The translations under genes were made by a program, and so were the position numbers. DNA of 64,000 bases, taken from assembly GCA_018241725.1 (NCBI GenBank), contig JAFEDI010000101.1, positions 46,891-110,890 on the forward strand, given 5' to 3'. Position 1 is the first letter of the stretch. Each line of letters opens with the position of its first letter. Positions 25,761 to 34,431 of the stretch are shown one piece after another. The notes beneath the pieces were generated by a model, which saw nothing but the letters and a program-made list of their open reading frames with translations, ran no database searches and was not told the origin of the DNA. This DNA is from Pseudomonadota bacterium. Its GTDB lineage: Bacteria > Pseudomonadota > Gammaproteobacteria > Burkholderiales > Rhodocyclaceae.

Positions 25761-25907
25761 GTCGAAGACCTGGCTGACGGATCGGGCGAACGAATTCGCC
25801 TCCAAGCGGATCAGTCGGGAACACGTCACACCGTTCGTCCATCCCTGTAATTTTCGCCGCCCTTCTCCGTCTACATCATCACGAATAGTCACAATGGACA
25901 CGCTGCC

Positions 25908-26837
25908 ATGCTGATCCGCCGCCCCACCGATATCCTGCCGTCCGAAATCACCGTCCCCGAGCTGTACCACGACCGGCGCCGTTTCCTAGCCCAGTCCACC
26001 GCCCTCGCACTGGCGGCGGCCCTTCCTGCAGGCGTGGCCCGCGCCGCCGGCCAGAGCCTCGGCCCGCTGGCCAAGAGCCCCTACAGCGTCAGCGAGACGC
26101 CGACGTCCTACAAGGCCGTCACCACCTACAACAACTTCTACGAACTGGGCACCGACAAGGCCGATCCGGCCGAGAACACCACCCGCCTCAGGCCGGCCCC
26201 CTGGACGCTGCGCGTCGAGGGCCTGGTTAACAAGCCACGCACCTTCAGCATCGAGGAGTTGCTCAAGCTCGCCCCGCTGGAAGAACGCATCTACCGCATG
26301 CGCTGCGTGGAGGGCTGGTCGATGGTCATCCCGTGGGTCGGCTTCCCGCTCGCCAGCCTGCTCAAACTGGTGGAACCCCAGGGCAGTGCCAAATACGTGG
26401 AGTTCGTGTCCCACTACGACAAGAGCACCATGACCCGCGGCGTGCTCGACTGGCCCTACAACGAGGGCCTGCGCATCGACGAGGCCCGCCATCCGTTGAC
26501 TCTGCTGGCGGTCGGTCTGTACGGCCAGGTGCTGCCGGTCCAAAATGGCGCGCCGATCCGCCTGGTAGTGCCCTGGAAGTACGGCTTCAAGGGTGCCAAG
26601 TCCCTGGTGACGCTGCGCCTCACCGAGAAACAGCCGATCACCGCCTGGATGAAAGCCGGACCGAGCGAGTACGGCTTCTACTCCAACGTGAATCCGGAAG
26701 TGGACCACCCGCGCTGGAGCCAGGCCACCGAGAGACGCATCGGCGAGTTCTCCAAGCGCAAAACGCTGATGTTCAACGGCTATGCGGACCAGGTCGCATC
26801 GATGTACACCGGCATGGACCTGCGCCGCTTCTTCTGA
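25908..26837 (+). CDS. msrP: Protein-methionine-sulfoxide reductase, catalytic subunit MsrP
   Basis: 309 residues. A Tat signal with D-R-R-R-F-L-A-Q near residue 22 exports the folded molybdenum protein to the periplasm. The molybdopterin-coordinating cysteine lies in [11 protein letters not shown] near residue 133. MsrP reduces methionine sulfoxide in periplasmic proteins damaged by reactive oxygen or chlorine species. The next gene, msrQ, supplies electrons. The start has a weak ribosome-binding site. It follows the sigma/anti-sigma pair by 147 bp, suggesting a separate promoter. Confidence 0.95.
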   Translation: MLIRRPTDILPSEITVPELYHDRRRFLAQSTALALAAALPAGVARAAGQSLGPLAKSPYSVSETPTSYKAVTTYNNFYELGTDKADPAENTTRLRPAPWTLRVEGLVNKPRTFSIEELLKLAPLEERIYRMRCVEGWSMVIPWVGFPLASLLKLVEPQGSAKYVEFVSHYDKSTMTRGVLDWPYNEGLRIDEARHPLTLLAVGLYGQVLPVQNGAPIRLVVPWKYGFKGAKSLVTLRLTEKQPITAWMKAGPSEYGFYSNVNPEVDHPRWSQATERRIGEFSKRKTLMFNGYADQVASMYTGMDLRRFF

Positions 26838-26856
26838 ACACAACAAGAAAACGACA

Positions 26857-27528
26857 ATGACCCCGACCAACCAACAACTCGGCGCCATCAAGACGGTCCT
26901 GTTCGTCCTCTGCCTGCTGCCCGCCTTCCTGCTGTGGCGCGGGCTGGAGATGGACGCCCTGGGCGCCAACCCGATCGAGGCGCTGACCCGCGCCACCGGC
27001 GAGTGGACGCTGCGCTTCCTGCTGATCACGCTGACTGTGACGCCGCTGCGCAAGTACACCGGCTGGCACTGGCTGGTGCGCCTGCGCCGCATGCTCGGGC
27101 TGTTCGCCTTCGCCTACGGCGTGACCCACCTGCTCACCTACGTGTGGCTGGACCAGTTCTTCGACTGGCAGGCCATCGCCAAGGACATCCTCAAGCGCCC
27201 CTTCATCACCGTCGGCTTTGCCGCGCTGGTGCTGATGACGCCGCTGGCCGCCACGTCCTTCAACGCCGCCATCCGGCGCCTCGGCGGACGCCGCTGGCAA
27301 GCCCTGCACCGGGCAATCTACCCGATTGCGGTGCTCGGCTGCGTGCACTTCTGGTGGCTGGTGAAGAAGGACATCACCCAGCCGCTGATCTACGCCGCCA
27401 TCACCGCCACCCTCCTCGGCCTGCGCGCCTGGTGGCGCGAACAGGAACGCCGCAAGCAGCTGACCGGCGGCTACCTGCCTGCACACGGCCCCACGGGCAA
27501 GATCATCCGGATCTTCCAGTCCCACTGA
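26857..27528 (+). CDS. msrQ: Heme-binding membrane subunit MsrQ
   Basis: 223 residues from ATG 26857, 19 bp after msrP; an upstream ATG at 26782 lies inside msrP and is not likely. Six membrane segments and histidines in Y-G-V-T-H-L-L-T-Y near residue 88, L-H-R-A-I-Y near 148 and C-V-H-F-W-W near 161 fit the b-heme ferric-reductase-like fold. It passes quinol or flavin electrons to MsrP. E-R-R-K-Q-L-T-G-G-Y-L-P at the end is typical of the family. Confidence 0.95.
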   Translation: MTPTNQQLGAIKTVLFVLCLLPAFLLWRGLEMDALGANPIEALTRATGEWTLRFLLITLTVTPLRKYTGWHWLVRLRRMLGLFAFAYGVTHLLTYVWLDQFFDWQAIAKDILKRPFITVGFAALVLMTPLAATSFNAAIRRLGGRRWQALHRAIYPIAVLGCVHFWWLVKKDITQPLIYAAITATLLGLRAWWREQERRKQLTGGYLPAHGPTGKIIRIFQSH

Positions 27529-27770
27529 GACGAACCCAGCCGCCCCCCTGTAAGCACGAAAAAACTCCAGCGCAGGCCTGCAGCGAATTCAGGCAAACAT
27601 CACAAACCCAGACAGGATATTGGGCGATAATCCAGCGCGATCAAGCACACGTACCGTAGCTGGCATATCGCCCATCGAAAACGGGGGCCCGTAGAGCAAT
27701 CTCTCCGGTTGAACCCCGCGGTGGAATCCCCCCAACGACCTCGTTCCGGTTTGCCCCCACTCAAGACTTC

Positions 27771-29240
27771 ATGAGCGTCCGCCAAGCAGTACGATTCACG
27801 ACCCTCGCTACCGTGGCGAGCTTCATCCTTTCGTTGATCAGCGTGGTCGTCGTATCGCGTATCCTCACTCCCGAGGAAATCGGCGTCTTCTCAGTGGCCG
27901 TGTCCGTCATTTCCTACACGCACATCCTGCGCGACTTCGGTGTGGGACAGTATTTCGTGCAGCTCAAGGAGATCACCCGCGATCACCTGCGGGCGGGCTT
28001 CACGGTGATGCTCCTGATCTCGTGGTCGATGGCCCTGATTCTATTTTCACTGCGCGTTCCCCTGGCCGCCTTCTTCAAGCACCACGGCCTGGAAACCGTC
28101 TTTGCAACGCTGGCCATCAATTTCCTCATCCTGCCTTTCGGCTCCCCCATCATGTCGATGCTCAAGCGGGAGATGCGCTTCGACCGACTGGCCATCATCA
28201 GCGTAGTGAATTCGGTAGTTCAGGTCGGGGTGACCGTAGGCACTGCCTTGGCCGGCGAAAGCTACATGAGCATGGCGTGGGGATCCATTGCGGGCAACGC
28301 CGCAAACGTCGTCCTGATGTCCTGCATGAAACCCGAAATAGCTCTGCTTACACCGACACGCCGGGGTCTCTCCACGGTGCTTTCATTCGGGAGCAAATCG
28401 AGTGCCGGTTCTCTGGTCGGTGAGCTGGGTGTCAGCGGCCCCGATCTGATTCTCGGCAAGACCCTCGGCTTCACCTCAGTCGCCATTTTCAGCCGTGCAT
28501 CGAGCCTCAACAACATGTTGCTGGGCAAGGTCAACGACATCGTCCGACAGATCTTTCTTCCCGCGTTTGCCCAGGGCATTCGGGAGGGCAAGCGTCCGGC
28601 GGACATGTATGCCGACGCAATGCGCCTCATTACCGGCATCACCGTACCCTTGCTGAGTGCCCTGGCAATACTCGCACAGCCGATGATTCTCTTCTTCTTC
28701 GGTCAGCAGTGGCAGGACGCCGGAGCTCTGGCCTTATATCTCTGCCTCTATCAAATAGTCCGAGCCCCCACTGAATTTGCGTCCAATGCACTTATCGCCG
28801 GCGGTCATGCCAGCACGGTGCTCCGCAGCGAAGCCATCAGCCAAACCAGCATCCTGGCCATTCTGTGCCTATCAGTCCGACTGGATCTGCACACCGTTGT
28901 TTGTCTGCTGCCGATTGCCTCGTGCATTCACTTCCTGTCCTTCGGATATGCCCTTCGCTCGCACTACGGCCTTTCACACCAAGCACTGATTGCCGCCGTT
29001 CTGCCCAGCTACAAATTGATTCCGGGAACTCTCGCCGCAACGGGCATCCTGGAGATTGCGATTCGCACCGGCTACTGGCAGCCCTCCGCCTTCCTGCATC
29101 TGGCAAGCGCGTCCTCGCTGATCGCCTGTGGTTACATCTGGACGCTGCGCCGGTCCGGCCATCCGGTCCGAGAAGAACTCGTGCGCCTGGTTCCCCCTCT
29201 CTCCAGGCTACTTGGGGAACCACAAACCGACGCCCGCTAA
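27771..29240 (+). CDS. Oligosaccharide flippase (MOP superfamily, Wzx-like)
   Basis: 489 residues with about 12-14 hydrophobic segments spread evenly and the polysaccharide-export pattern (I-L-T-P-E-E-I-G-V-F-S-V-A near residue 32, G-F-T-S-V-A-I-F-S-R-A-S-S-L near 240). It would flip a lipid-linked sugar across the inner membrane. No glycosyltransferase or polymerase gene is nearby, so its substrate is unknown and the gene is isolated between msrQ and mog. Upstream 240 bp hold no other gene; a clear ribosome-binding site is not seen. Confidence 0.88.
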   Translation: MSVRQAVRFTTLATVASFILSLISVVVVSRILTPEEIGVFSVAVSVISYTHILRDFGVGQYFVQLKEITRDHLRAGFTVMLLISWSMALILFSLRVPLAAFFKHHGLETVFATLAINFLILPFGSPIMSMLKREMRFDRLAIISVVNSVVQVGVTVGTALAGESYMSMAWGSIAGNAANVVLMSCMKPEIALLTPTRRGLSTVLSFGSKSSAGSLVGELGVSGPDLILGKTLGFTSVAIFSRASSLNNMLLGKVNDIVRQIFLPAFAQGIREGKRPADMYADAMRLITGITVPLLSALAILAQPMILFFFGQQWQDAGALALYLCLYQIVRAPTEFASNALIAGGHASTVLRSEAISQTSILAILCLSVRLDLHTVVCLLPIASCIHFLSFGYALRSHYGLSHQALIAAVLPSYKLIPGTLAATGILEIAIRTGYWQPSAFLHLASASSLIACGYIWTLRRSGHPVREELVRLVPPLSRLLGEPQTDAR

Positions 29241-29317
29241 CGCGCCAGCGCGCTCCGAGGCAGTTCAGCCGGAACAAAGGGCCTCTCACGGGCCTTTCTT
29301 CCCGCCTCCTTAATACT

Positions 29318-29902
29318 TCACTTCGGGCGGATCGCCGATTTTGGACGGAAGGCCTTGACGACGGCGTCGTCTGTCTCGATGTAGGGGCCGCCGATCAGAT
29401 CGATGCAGTAGGGCACGGCGGCGAAGATGCCATGCACCTTCTGTTGCCCATCGGCATCCTTGAGGCCTTCGAGGGTTTCGGCGATGGCCTTCGGCTGGCC
29501 CGGCAGGTTGATGATCAGGCTCTGGCCGCGGATCACCGCTACCTGGCGGGACAGGATCGCCGTCGGCACGAAGGCCAGGCTGACCTGGCGCATCTGCTCG
29601 CCGAAGCCCGGCATCACCTTGTGGGCCACCGCCAGCGTGGCCTCCGGGGTCACGTCGCGCAGCGCCGGCCCGGTGCCGCCGGTGGTCAGAACCAGCGCGC
29701 AACCGGCCTCGTCACACAGTTCGACCAGGGTCTTCTCGATGGACGGCTGGTCGTCCGGGATCAGGCGGGTCACCGCCTCCCACGGCGTGGTCAGGGCCTT
29801 GTCCAGCCAGTCCCGCAGCGCTGGGATGCCTTTGTCTTCATAGACGCCGCCCGAGGCCCGGTCACTGATGGACACCAGGCCGATCTTCACGCGCTCGCTC
29901 AT
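29318..29902 (-). CDS. mog: Molybdopterin adenylyltransferase
   Basis: 194 residues of the MogA/MoaB family. T-T-G-G-T-G-P near residue 73 and the N-L-P-G-Q-P-K motif near 133 are the MPT- and ATP-binding signatures; S-D-R-A-S-G-G-V-Y-E-D-K-G near 12 separates MogA from MoaB. It adenylates molybdopterin before molybdenum insertion, a step MsrP nearby requires. Overlaps the stop of darP by four bases and so is its coupled partner. Confidence 0.93.
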   Translation of the reverse strand: MSERVKIGLVSISDRASGGVYEDKGIPALRDWLDKALTTPWEAVTRLIPDDQPSIEKTLVELCDEAGCALVLTTGGTGPALRDVTPEATLAVAHKVMPGFGEQMRQVSLAFVPTAILSRQVAVIRGQSLIINLPGQPKAIAETLEGLKDADGQQKVHGIFAAVPYCIDLIGGPYIETDDAVVKAFRPKSAIRPK

Positions 29903-30465
29903 TCTTCGTCTCCTGCCTCGTCGTCTTGATGATCATGATCGGAAGCCTCGCCGGCCGTCCCGTCCTCCAGCTCGCGCAGGACCCGGAACAACTCCCGGTA
30001 GGCGCGCGGCGGCTTGTTCTGTTCCTTCTCCTTGATCGCATTGCGACGCAGCACGCGGAGCTGCTGCAGATCGGCGCCCGGGTGAGCGACGGCGATGTCG
30101 TGGAGCGTCTTTTCGTCTTCGATCAGCTTGGTGCGCAGATTCTCGAGGCGATGCATCTTGGCCGTCTCGACCGCCGACACGCCCTTGAAGGCGTCCAGCG
30201 CGGCGCGGATCGGCTCCGGGTCCACATTGCGCATCAGCTTGCCGATGTATTGCAGCTGGCGCCGCTTGGCTTCGTGGGACGGGAAGCGCTGGTAGTCCTT
30301 CACCGCGTCACGCAGGTCCTCGTCCATCGGCACCTTGGCCAGGCGCTCCTTGCCGAGGGCGACCAGTTCCTGGCCGAGGTCCTGCAAGGCATGGCTGGCG
30401 CGCTTGAGCTCCGACTTGCTGGGGCCGGTGTCTTCTTCGTCTTGATGATATTTGTAGTGGGCCAT
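29899..30465 (-). CDS. darP: Ribosome biogenesis factor DarP (YjgA, DUF615)
   Basis: 188 residues from ATG 30465; the much longer open frame to 32190 is the antisense of pmbA. The DUF615 pattern P-S-K-S-E-L-K-R-A-S-H-A-L-Q-D-L-G near residue 15 and R-R-Q-L-Q-Y-I-G-K-L-M-R near 70 is clear. The tail is acidic. DarP binds late 50S precursors and helps assemble the peptidyl transferase centre. TATAAT on the minus strand (30497-30502) gives a probable promoter shared back-to-back with pmbA, as in many proteobacteria. Confidence 0.93.
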   Translation of the reverse strand: MAHYKYHQDEEDTGPSKSELKRASHALQDLGQELVALGKERLAKVPMDEDLRDAVKDYQRFPSHEAKRRQLQYIGKLMRNVDPEPIRAALDAFKGVSAVETAKMHRLENLRTKLIEDEKTLHDIAVAHPGADLQQLRVLRRNAIKEKEQNKPPRAYRELFRVLRELEDGTAGEASDHDHQDDEAGDEE

Positions 30466-30496
30466 CTGGGGGCAGGAAGTGCTCGGGAAGGGTAAG

Positions 30497-30502
30497 ATTA
30501 TA
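30497..30502 (-). promoter_or_regulatory. -10 box of darP-mog
   Basis: TATAAT on the minus strand, 31 bp before the darP start, in the short divergent region with pmbA. Confidence 0.5.
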
Positions 30503-30531
30503 GCCTTTAGCCCCTCTTCAACCGGATCGCC

Positions 30532-31872
30532 ATGGCCGACAACCGTTTCAGTTTCACCCAGGACCAGCTCAAGACCATTGCCGAAGACATCCTCAAGTTC
30601 GCACGCAAGCGCGGCGCAACGGCCTGCGAGGTCGATGTCTCGGAGGGCTTCGGCCAGTCCGTCACGGTCCGCCGCGACGAGGTGGACACCATCGAGTACA
30701 ACCGGGACAAGGGTGTCGGCGTCACCATCTACGACGGCCAGAAGCGCGGTTACGCCAGCACCTCCGACTTCTCGAAAGAGGCCCTCAAGTCCACCGTGGA
30801 CGCCGCCGTCTCGATCGCCCGCTTCACGGCCCCCGACCCGGCCGCAGGCCTTCCCGACGAAACTCTTCTGGCCAGGGAATTCCCCGATTTCGACCTCTAC
30901 CACCCGTGGAAGCTCTCCACCGAGGAGGCCATCGAGCTGGCCCGCAAGTGCGAGCGCGCCGCCTTCGCGGTGAGCCCGGAGATCCGCAACTCCGACGGCG
31001 CCAGCGTGTCGATGCAGGAAGCCCACTTCATCTCCGCCAACAGCCTCGGCTTCCTCGGCGGCTACGCCAGCTCGCGCCACTACCTGTCCTGCTCGGTGAT
31101 CGCCGGCGAGGGCGACGACATGCAGCGGGACGACTGGTATTCCACCAAGCGCGATCCGTCCGAGCTGGCCGACGCCGACGAGATCGGCACTTTCGCCGCC
31201 CGCCGTTCGCTGGCGCGCCTCGGTGCCCGCCAGATCCCGACCTGCGAGGTGCCGGTGCTGTTCGAGGCCCCGCTGGCCGCCGGCCTGATCGGCGCCTTCG
31301 TGCACGCGGTGAGCGGCGGTGCGCTGTACCGCAAGTCGTCTTTCCTGCTGGACAGCCTGGGCAAACAGGTCTTCCCGTCCCACATCCAGATCTCCGAGCG
31401 CCCGCACCTGGCCAAGGCCTTCGCCAGCAGCCCCTTCGACGACGACGGCGTCGCCACGCAGGATCGCGAAATCATCATCGACGGCGTGCTGCAGGGCTAC
31501 TTCCTCAGCACCTACTCGGCGCGCAAACTGGGCATGCAGACCACCGGCAACGCGGGCGGCAGCCACAACCTGCTGGTCAAGCCCGGCCAGTACGACCTGG
31601 AGGGCCTCATCAAGCAGATGGATCGCGGCCTGCTCGTCACCGAACTGCTCGGCCACGGTGTCAATTACGTGACCGGCGACTACTCCCGCGGCGCAGCGGG
31701 CTTCTGGGTGGAGAACGGCATGATCCAGTACCCGGTGCATGAGATCACCATCGCCGGCAACCTCAAGAACATGCTGATGGGCATCCAGGAAATCGGCTCC
31801 GACGTGCTGGTACGCGGCTCCAAGCACTGCGGCTCCATCCTGGTGGACCGCATGACCGTCGCCGGAGCCTGA
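30532..31872 (+). CDS. pmbA: Metalloprotease subunit PmbA/TldE
   Basis: 446 residues, standard length. TldE/PmbA motifs: E-V-D-V-S-E-G-F-G-Q-S-V near residue 33, R-D-x-V-x-T-I-E-Y-N-R-D-K-G-V-G-V-T-I-Y and the C-terminal G-L-L-V-T-E-L-L-G-H-G-V-N and G-N-L-K-N-M. With TldD it forms a protease that matures microcins and degrades antitoxins such as CcdA. PmbA itself lacks the zinc HExxxH, as seen here. Divergent from darP. Confidence 0.94.
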   Translation: MADNRFSFTQDQLKTIAEDILKFARKRGATACEVDVSEGFGQSVTVRRDEVDTIEYNRDKGVGVTIYDGQKRGYASTSDFSKEALKSTVDAAVSIARFTAPDPAAGLPDETLLAREFPDFDLYHPWKLSTEEAIELARKCERAAFAVSPEIRNSDGASVSMQEAHFISANSLGFLGGYASSRHYLSCSVIAGEGDDMQRDDWYSTKRDPSELADADEIGTFAARRSLARLGARQIPTCEVPVLFEAPLAAGLIGAFVHAVSGGALYRKSSFLLDSLGKQVFPSHIQISERPHLAKAFASSPFDDDGVATQDREIIIDGVLQGYFLSTYSARKLGMQTTGNAGGSHNLLVKPGQYDLEGLIKQMDRGLLVTELLGHGVNYVTGDYSRGAAGFWVENGMIQYPVHEITIAGNLKNMLMGIQEIGSDVLVRGSKHCGSILVDRMTVAGA

Positions 31873-31906
31873 TCCACCGGGCAGCCCCGAACAAGGAGAC
31901 GCGAGC

Positions 31907-33013
31907 ATGGAAAGACGTTCCTTCCTGAAGCACGCCGGTGCGGGCATGGCCGGCGCCGCCATTGCGGCCCCGGCTTCCTCAGCCGAACTGCCGACCATCA
32001 AGTGGCGCCTCGCCTCCAGCTTTCCCAGGACTCTCGACACCATCTTCGGCGCCACCGAGTCGGTGGCCAAGCATGTGGCGGCGGCCACCGGCGGCAAGTT
32101 CCAGATCCAGCTCTTTGCCGCCAACGAGATCGTGCCCGGCCCCGGCGTGCTCGACGCAGTCAAGGACGGCACCGTCGAGATCGGCCACACGGCATCCTAC
32201 TACTACGTCGGCAAGGACCCGACCTTCGCCTTCGACACCTGCCTGCCCTTCGGCCTCAACAGCCGCCAGCAAACCGCCTGGATGCTCAGCGGCGGCGGAC
32301 TGGAGCTGATGCGCGAGTTCTTCCGCGACTACAACATCCACCTGATCCCCTGCGGCAACACCGGCACCCAGATGGGCGGCTGGTTCCGCAAGGAGATCAA
32401 GACCCTCGACGACCTCAAGGGCCTCAAGTTCCGCATCAGCGGCATCACCGGCCAGGTGCTGGCCAAGCTGGGCGTGGTGCCGCAGCAGATCCCCGGCGGC
32501 GACATCTACCCTGCCCTCGAAAAAGGCACCATCGATGCCGCCGAGTGGGTCGGCCCCTACGATGACCTTAAGCTCGGCTTCAACCGGGTCGCCAAGTATT
32601 ACTATTACCCGGGCTGGTGGGAGGGCGGACCGCAGCTCTCCATCTACGTGAACATGAAGCACTGGGCCTCGCTACCCAAGGAATACCAGGCCATCCTCGA
32701 AGATGCCTGCCTGCGCGCCCACTCGGAGATGCAGGCCAGCTACGACGCCAAGAGCCCCGCCGCCCTCAAGCAGCTGGTCGGTTCGGGCACCCAGCTGCGC
32801 CCCTTCCCCAACGAGGTGATGGCAGCGGCCTTCAAGACGGCGCTCGACCTCTACGATGAAATCGCCGCCAAGAACGCCAAATTTCGTAGGATTTACGAGG
32901 CCTGGAAGAAATTCCGCGACGACCAGCTGCAGTGGTTCGCCGTGGCCGAAAACCGCTACGACAATTTCATGCAGGCAACCCGCGTTGCCACCCGGGCCCG
33001 CAACAACAAGTAG
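31907..33013 (+). CDS. TRAP transporter solute-binding protein (DctP family), orphan
   Basis: 368 residues. The twin-arginine start M-E-R-R-S-F-L-K-H-A-G-A-G-M-A-G suggests Tat export. The mature part shows DctP/TakP features: A-A-N-E-I-V-P-G-P-G-V-L-D-A-V near residue 70, the substrate Arg in L-K-F-R-I-S-G near 178, and E-W-V-G-P-Y-D-D near 211, as in 2-keto acid binders. Genes for the membrane subunits DctQ and DctM are not adjacent, so it may serve a transporter elsewhere. AAGGAGA precedes the ATG. Confidence 0.9.
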   Translation: MERRSFLKHAGAGMAGAAIAAPASSAELPTIKWRLASSFPRTLDTIFGATESVAKHVAAATGGKFQIQLFAANEIVPGPGVLDAVKDGTVEIGHTASYYYVGKDPTFAFDTCLPFGLNSRQQTAWMLSGGGLELMREFFRDYNIHLIPCGNTGTQMGGWFRKEIKTLDDLKGLKFRISGITGQVLAKLGVVPQQIPGGDIYPALEKGTIDAAEWVGPYDDLKLGFNRVAKYYYYPGWWEGGPQLSIYVNMKHWASLPKEYQAILEDACLRAHSEMQASYDAKSPAALKQLVGSGTQLRPFPNEVMAAAFKTALDLYDEIAAKNAKFRRIYEAWKKFRDDQLQWFAVAENRYDNFMQATRVATRARNNK

Positions 33014-33253
33014 GCAAGCGATGCACCTTCCCGTCGGGGCGGCTGAATCCGCCCCCACAGGCTCCACGCAACAGGGGCGCCCCCGCAGCGATCACCCGAA
33101 GCGCCCACGGAGTGCTCCCTGCCCCGGGCCATCTTTCACGACCCCCGCAACGGCAGCGCCCGCTCCATCCAGTACCAGCATGTCCTCACCCCAGCATTCG
33201 ATGTCAGTTGCGCTCCCCAATCCATCCCTTCGCACCTCCGGAGGACTCCGCCC

Positions 33254-33610
33254 ATGATCGCCGCCTTTGCCCTTCTGCTGGTTTTCCAGCTCGCCGGTGA
33301 AGCCCTGCGCGTCGCATTGCACCTACCGGTTCCCGGCCCGGTAATCGGGATGGGGCTGTTGCTGGTCTATCTGATCGCCCGCCGTGGCCCGTCCGAATCC
33401 CTGCGGACCACCTCCGGCACACTGCTACAGAACCTGTCGCTGATGTTCATCCCCGCCGGCACCGGCGTCATGCTTCATGGTGCCCGCCTGTTCGATGAAG
33501 CAGGGCCGATTCTCGTTGCACTGGTCGCCAGCACCGTGCTGGGCCTGGCCGCCACTGGGCTGACGCTGCACTTCCTGACCCGCAAGAACAAGCAGGAGGG
33601 CCCGCGATGA
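33254..33610 (+). CDS. CidA/LrgA family holin-like protein
   Basis: 118 residues with four membrane segments; the CidA/LrgA signature P-V-P-G-P-V-I-G-M-G-L-L-L near residue 27 and L-S-L-M-F-I-P-A-G-T-G-V-M near 69 is clear. The protein is proposed to act as holin or antiholin, or as part of a pyruvate carrier, with the LrgB partner encoded next (ATGA overlap). GGAGG precedes the start. Upstream 240 bp (33014-33253) hold no gene I can support. Confidence 0.92.
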   Translation: MIAAFALLLVFQLAGEALRVALHLPVPGPVIGMGLLLVYLIARRGPSESLRTTSGTLLQNLSLMFIPAGTGVMLHGARLFDEAGPILVALVASTVLGLAATGLTLHFLTRKNKQEGPR

Positions 33611-34341
33611 ACACCGAAAGCATGACCGAGATCTGGGTCTACCTGTCGGCTCAACCGTTGCTGTGGCTGACCCTGACGCTGGCCGTATATCTGCTGGCGC
33701 TAGCGCTGCACCGCAGGGCCAAGGGGCACCCGGTGGTCAACCCGGTGCTGGTGTCGGTGAGCATCCTGGTCATCCTGCTGATGGTCACCGGCACGCCCTA
33801 TCAACGCTACTTCGACGGCGCCCAGTTCGTTCATTTCCTGCTCGGCCCGACCACCGTCGCACTGGCGGTGCCCCTCCACGCCCAGCTCAAGCGCCTGCTC
33901 GCGATGGGTGGGCCGCTGCTGATCGCGCTGGTCGTCGGCTCGCTGACCGCCGGCCTGTCGGCCTACGCCATCGGCGCCCTGCTGGGGGCCAGCACACCGA
34001 CGGTGATCTCCCTGGCACCCAAGTCCGTCACCACGCCGATTGCGATGGGCGTCGCCGAACGCCTCGGCGGATTGGCCTCGCTGACCGCGGTATTCGTGAT
34101 CCTGACCGGCATCTTCGGGGCGATCTTCGCTGACGGCATCCTGCGCCGCCTCGGCGTGAAGGACGACGCCAGCATCGGCTTCGCCCTCGGCCTGGCCTCC
34201 CACGGCATCGGCACCGCGCGGGCCTTCCAGCTCAGCGAGCAAACGGGCGCCTTCGCCGCACTCGCGATGGGCCTCAACGGCCTGTTCACGGCCATCACCC
34301 TCCCCTGGCTGCTGCCGCTGCTGACACCGCTGCTCAAGTAG
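33607..34341 (+). CDS. LrgB family membrane protein
   Basis: 244 residues with about seven membrane segments. The LrgB signature L-A-P-K-S-V-T-T-P-I-A-M-G near residue 137 and L-A-S-H-G-I-G-T-A-R-A near 199 is intact. It works with the CidA/LrgA-like protein encoded just before, whose stop overlaps this start. The pair is linked to cell lysis control and pyruvate/overflow metabolism in other bacteria; its role in this organism is not shown. Confidence 0.92.
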   Translation: MNTESMTEIWVYLSAQPLLWLTLTLAVYLLALALHRRAKGHPVVNPVLVSVSILVILLMVTGTPYQRYFDGAQFVHFLLGPTTVALAVPLHAQLKRLLAMGGPLLIALVVGSLTAGLSAYAIGALLGASTPTVISLAPKSVTTPIAMGVAERLGGLASLTAVFVILTGIFGAIFADGILRRLGVKDDASIGFALGLASHGIGTARAFQLSEQTGAFAALAMGLNGLFTAITLPWLLPLLTPLLK

Positions 34342-34385
34342 CGCTGCGTGAACTAGGGTTGCCATCAATTTGCCCACGGCGTATG

Positions 34386-34406
34386 CGGCCCCGATAATCG
34401 GGGCCG
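34386..34406 (+). terminator. Hairpin after lrgB-like gene
   Basis: CGGCCCCGAT-A-ATCGGGGCCG, a perfect 10-bp stem with a one-base centre, in the 90-bp gap before the next gene. The T tract is poor. Confidence 0.5.
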
Positions 34407-34431
34407 TTGCCATTCTTGCTGCACTGCATCC

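Noticed and set aside
29899-32190. Minus-strand open frame of 763 codons across pmbA
   Set aside because: Only the last 188 codons (darP) have family features; the rest is the antisense of pmbA kept open by high GC.
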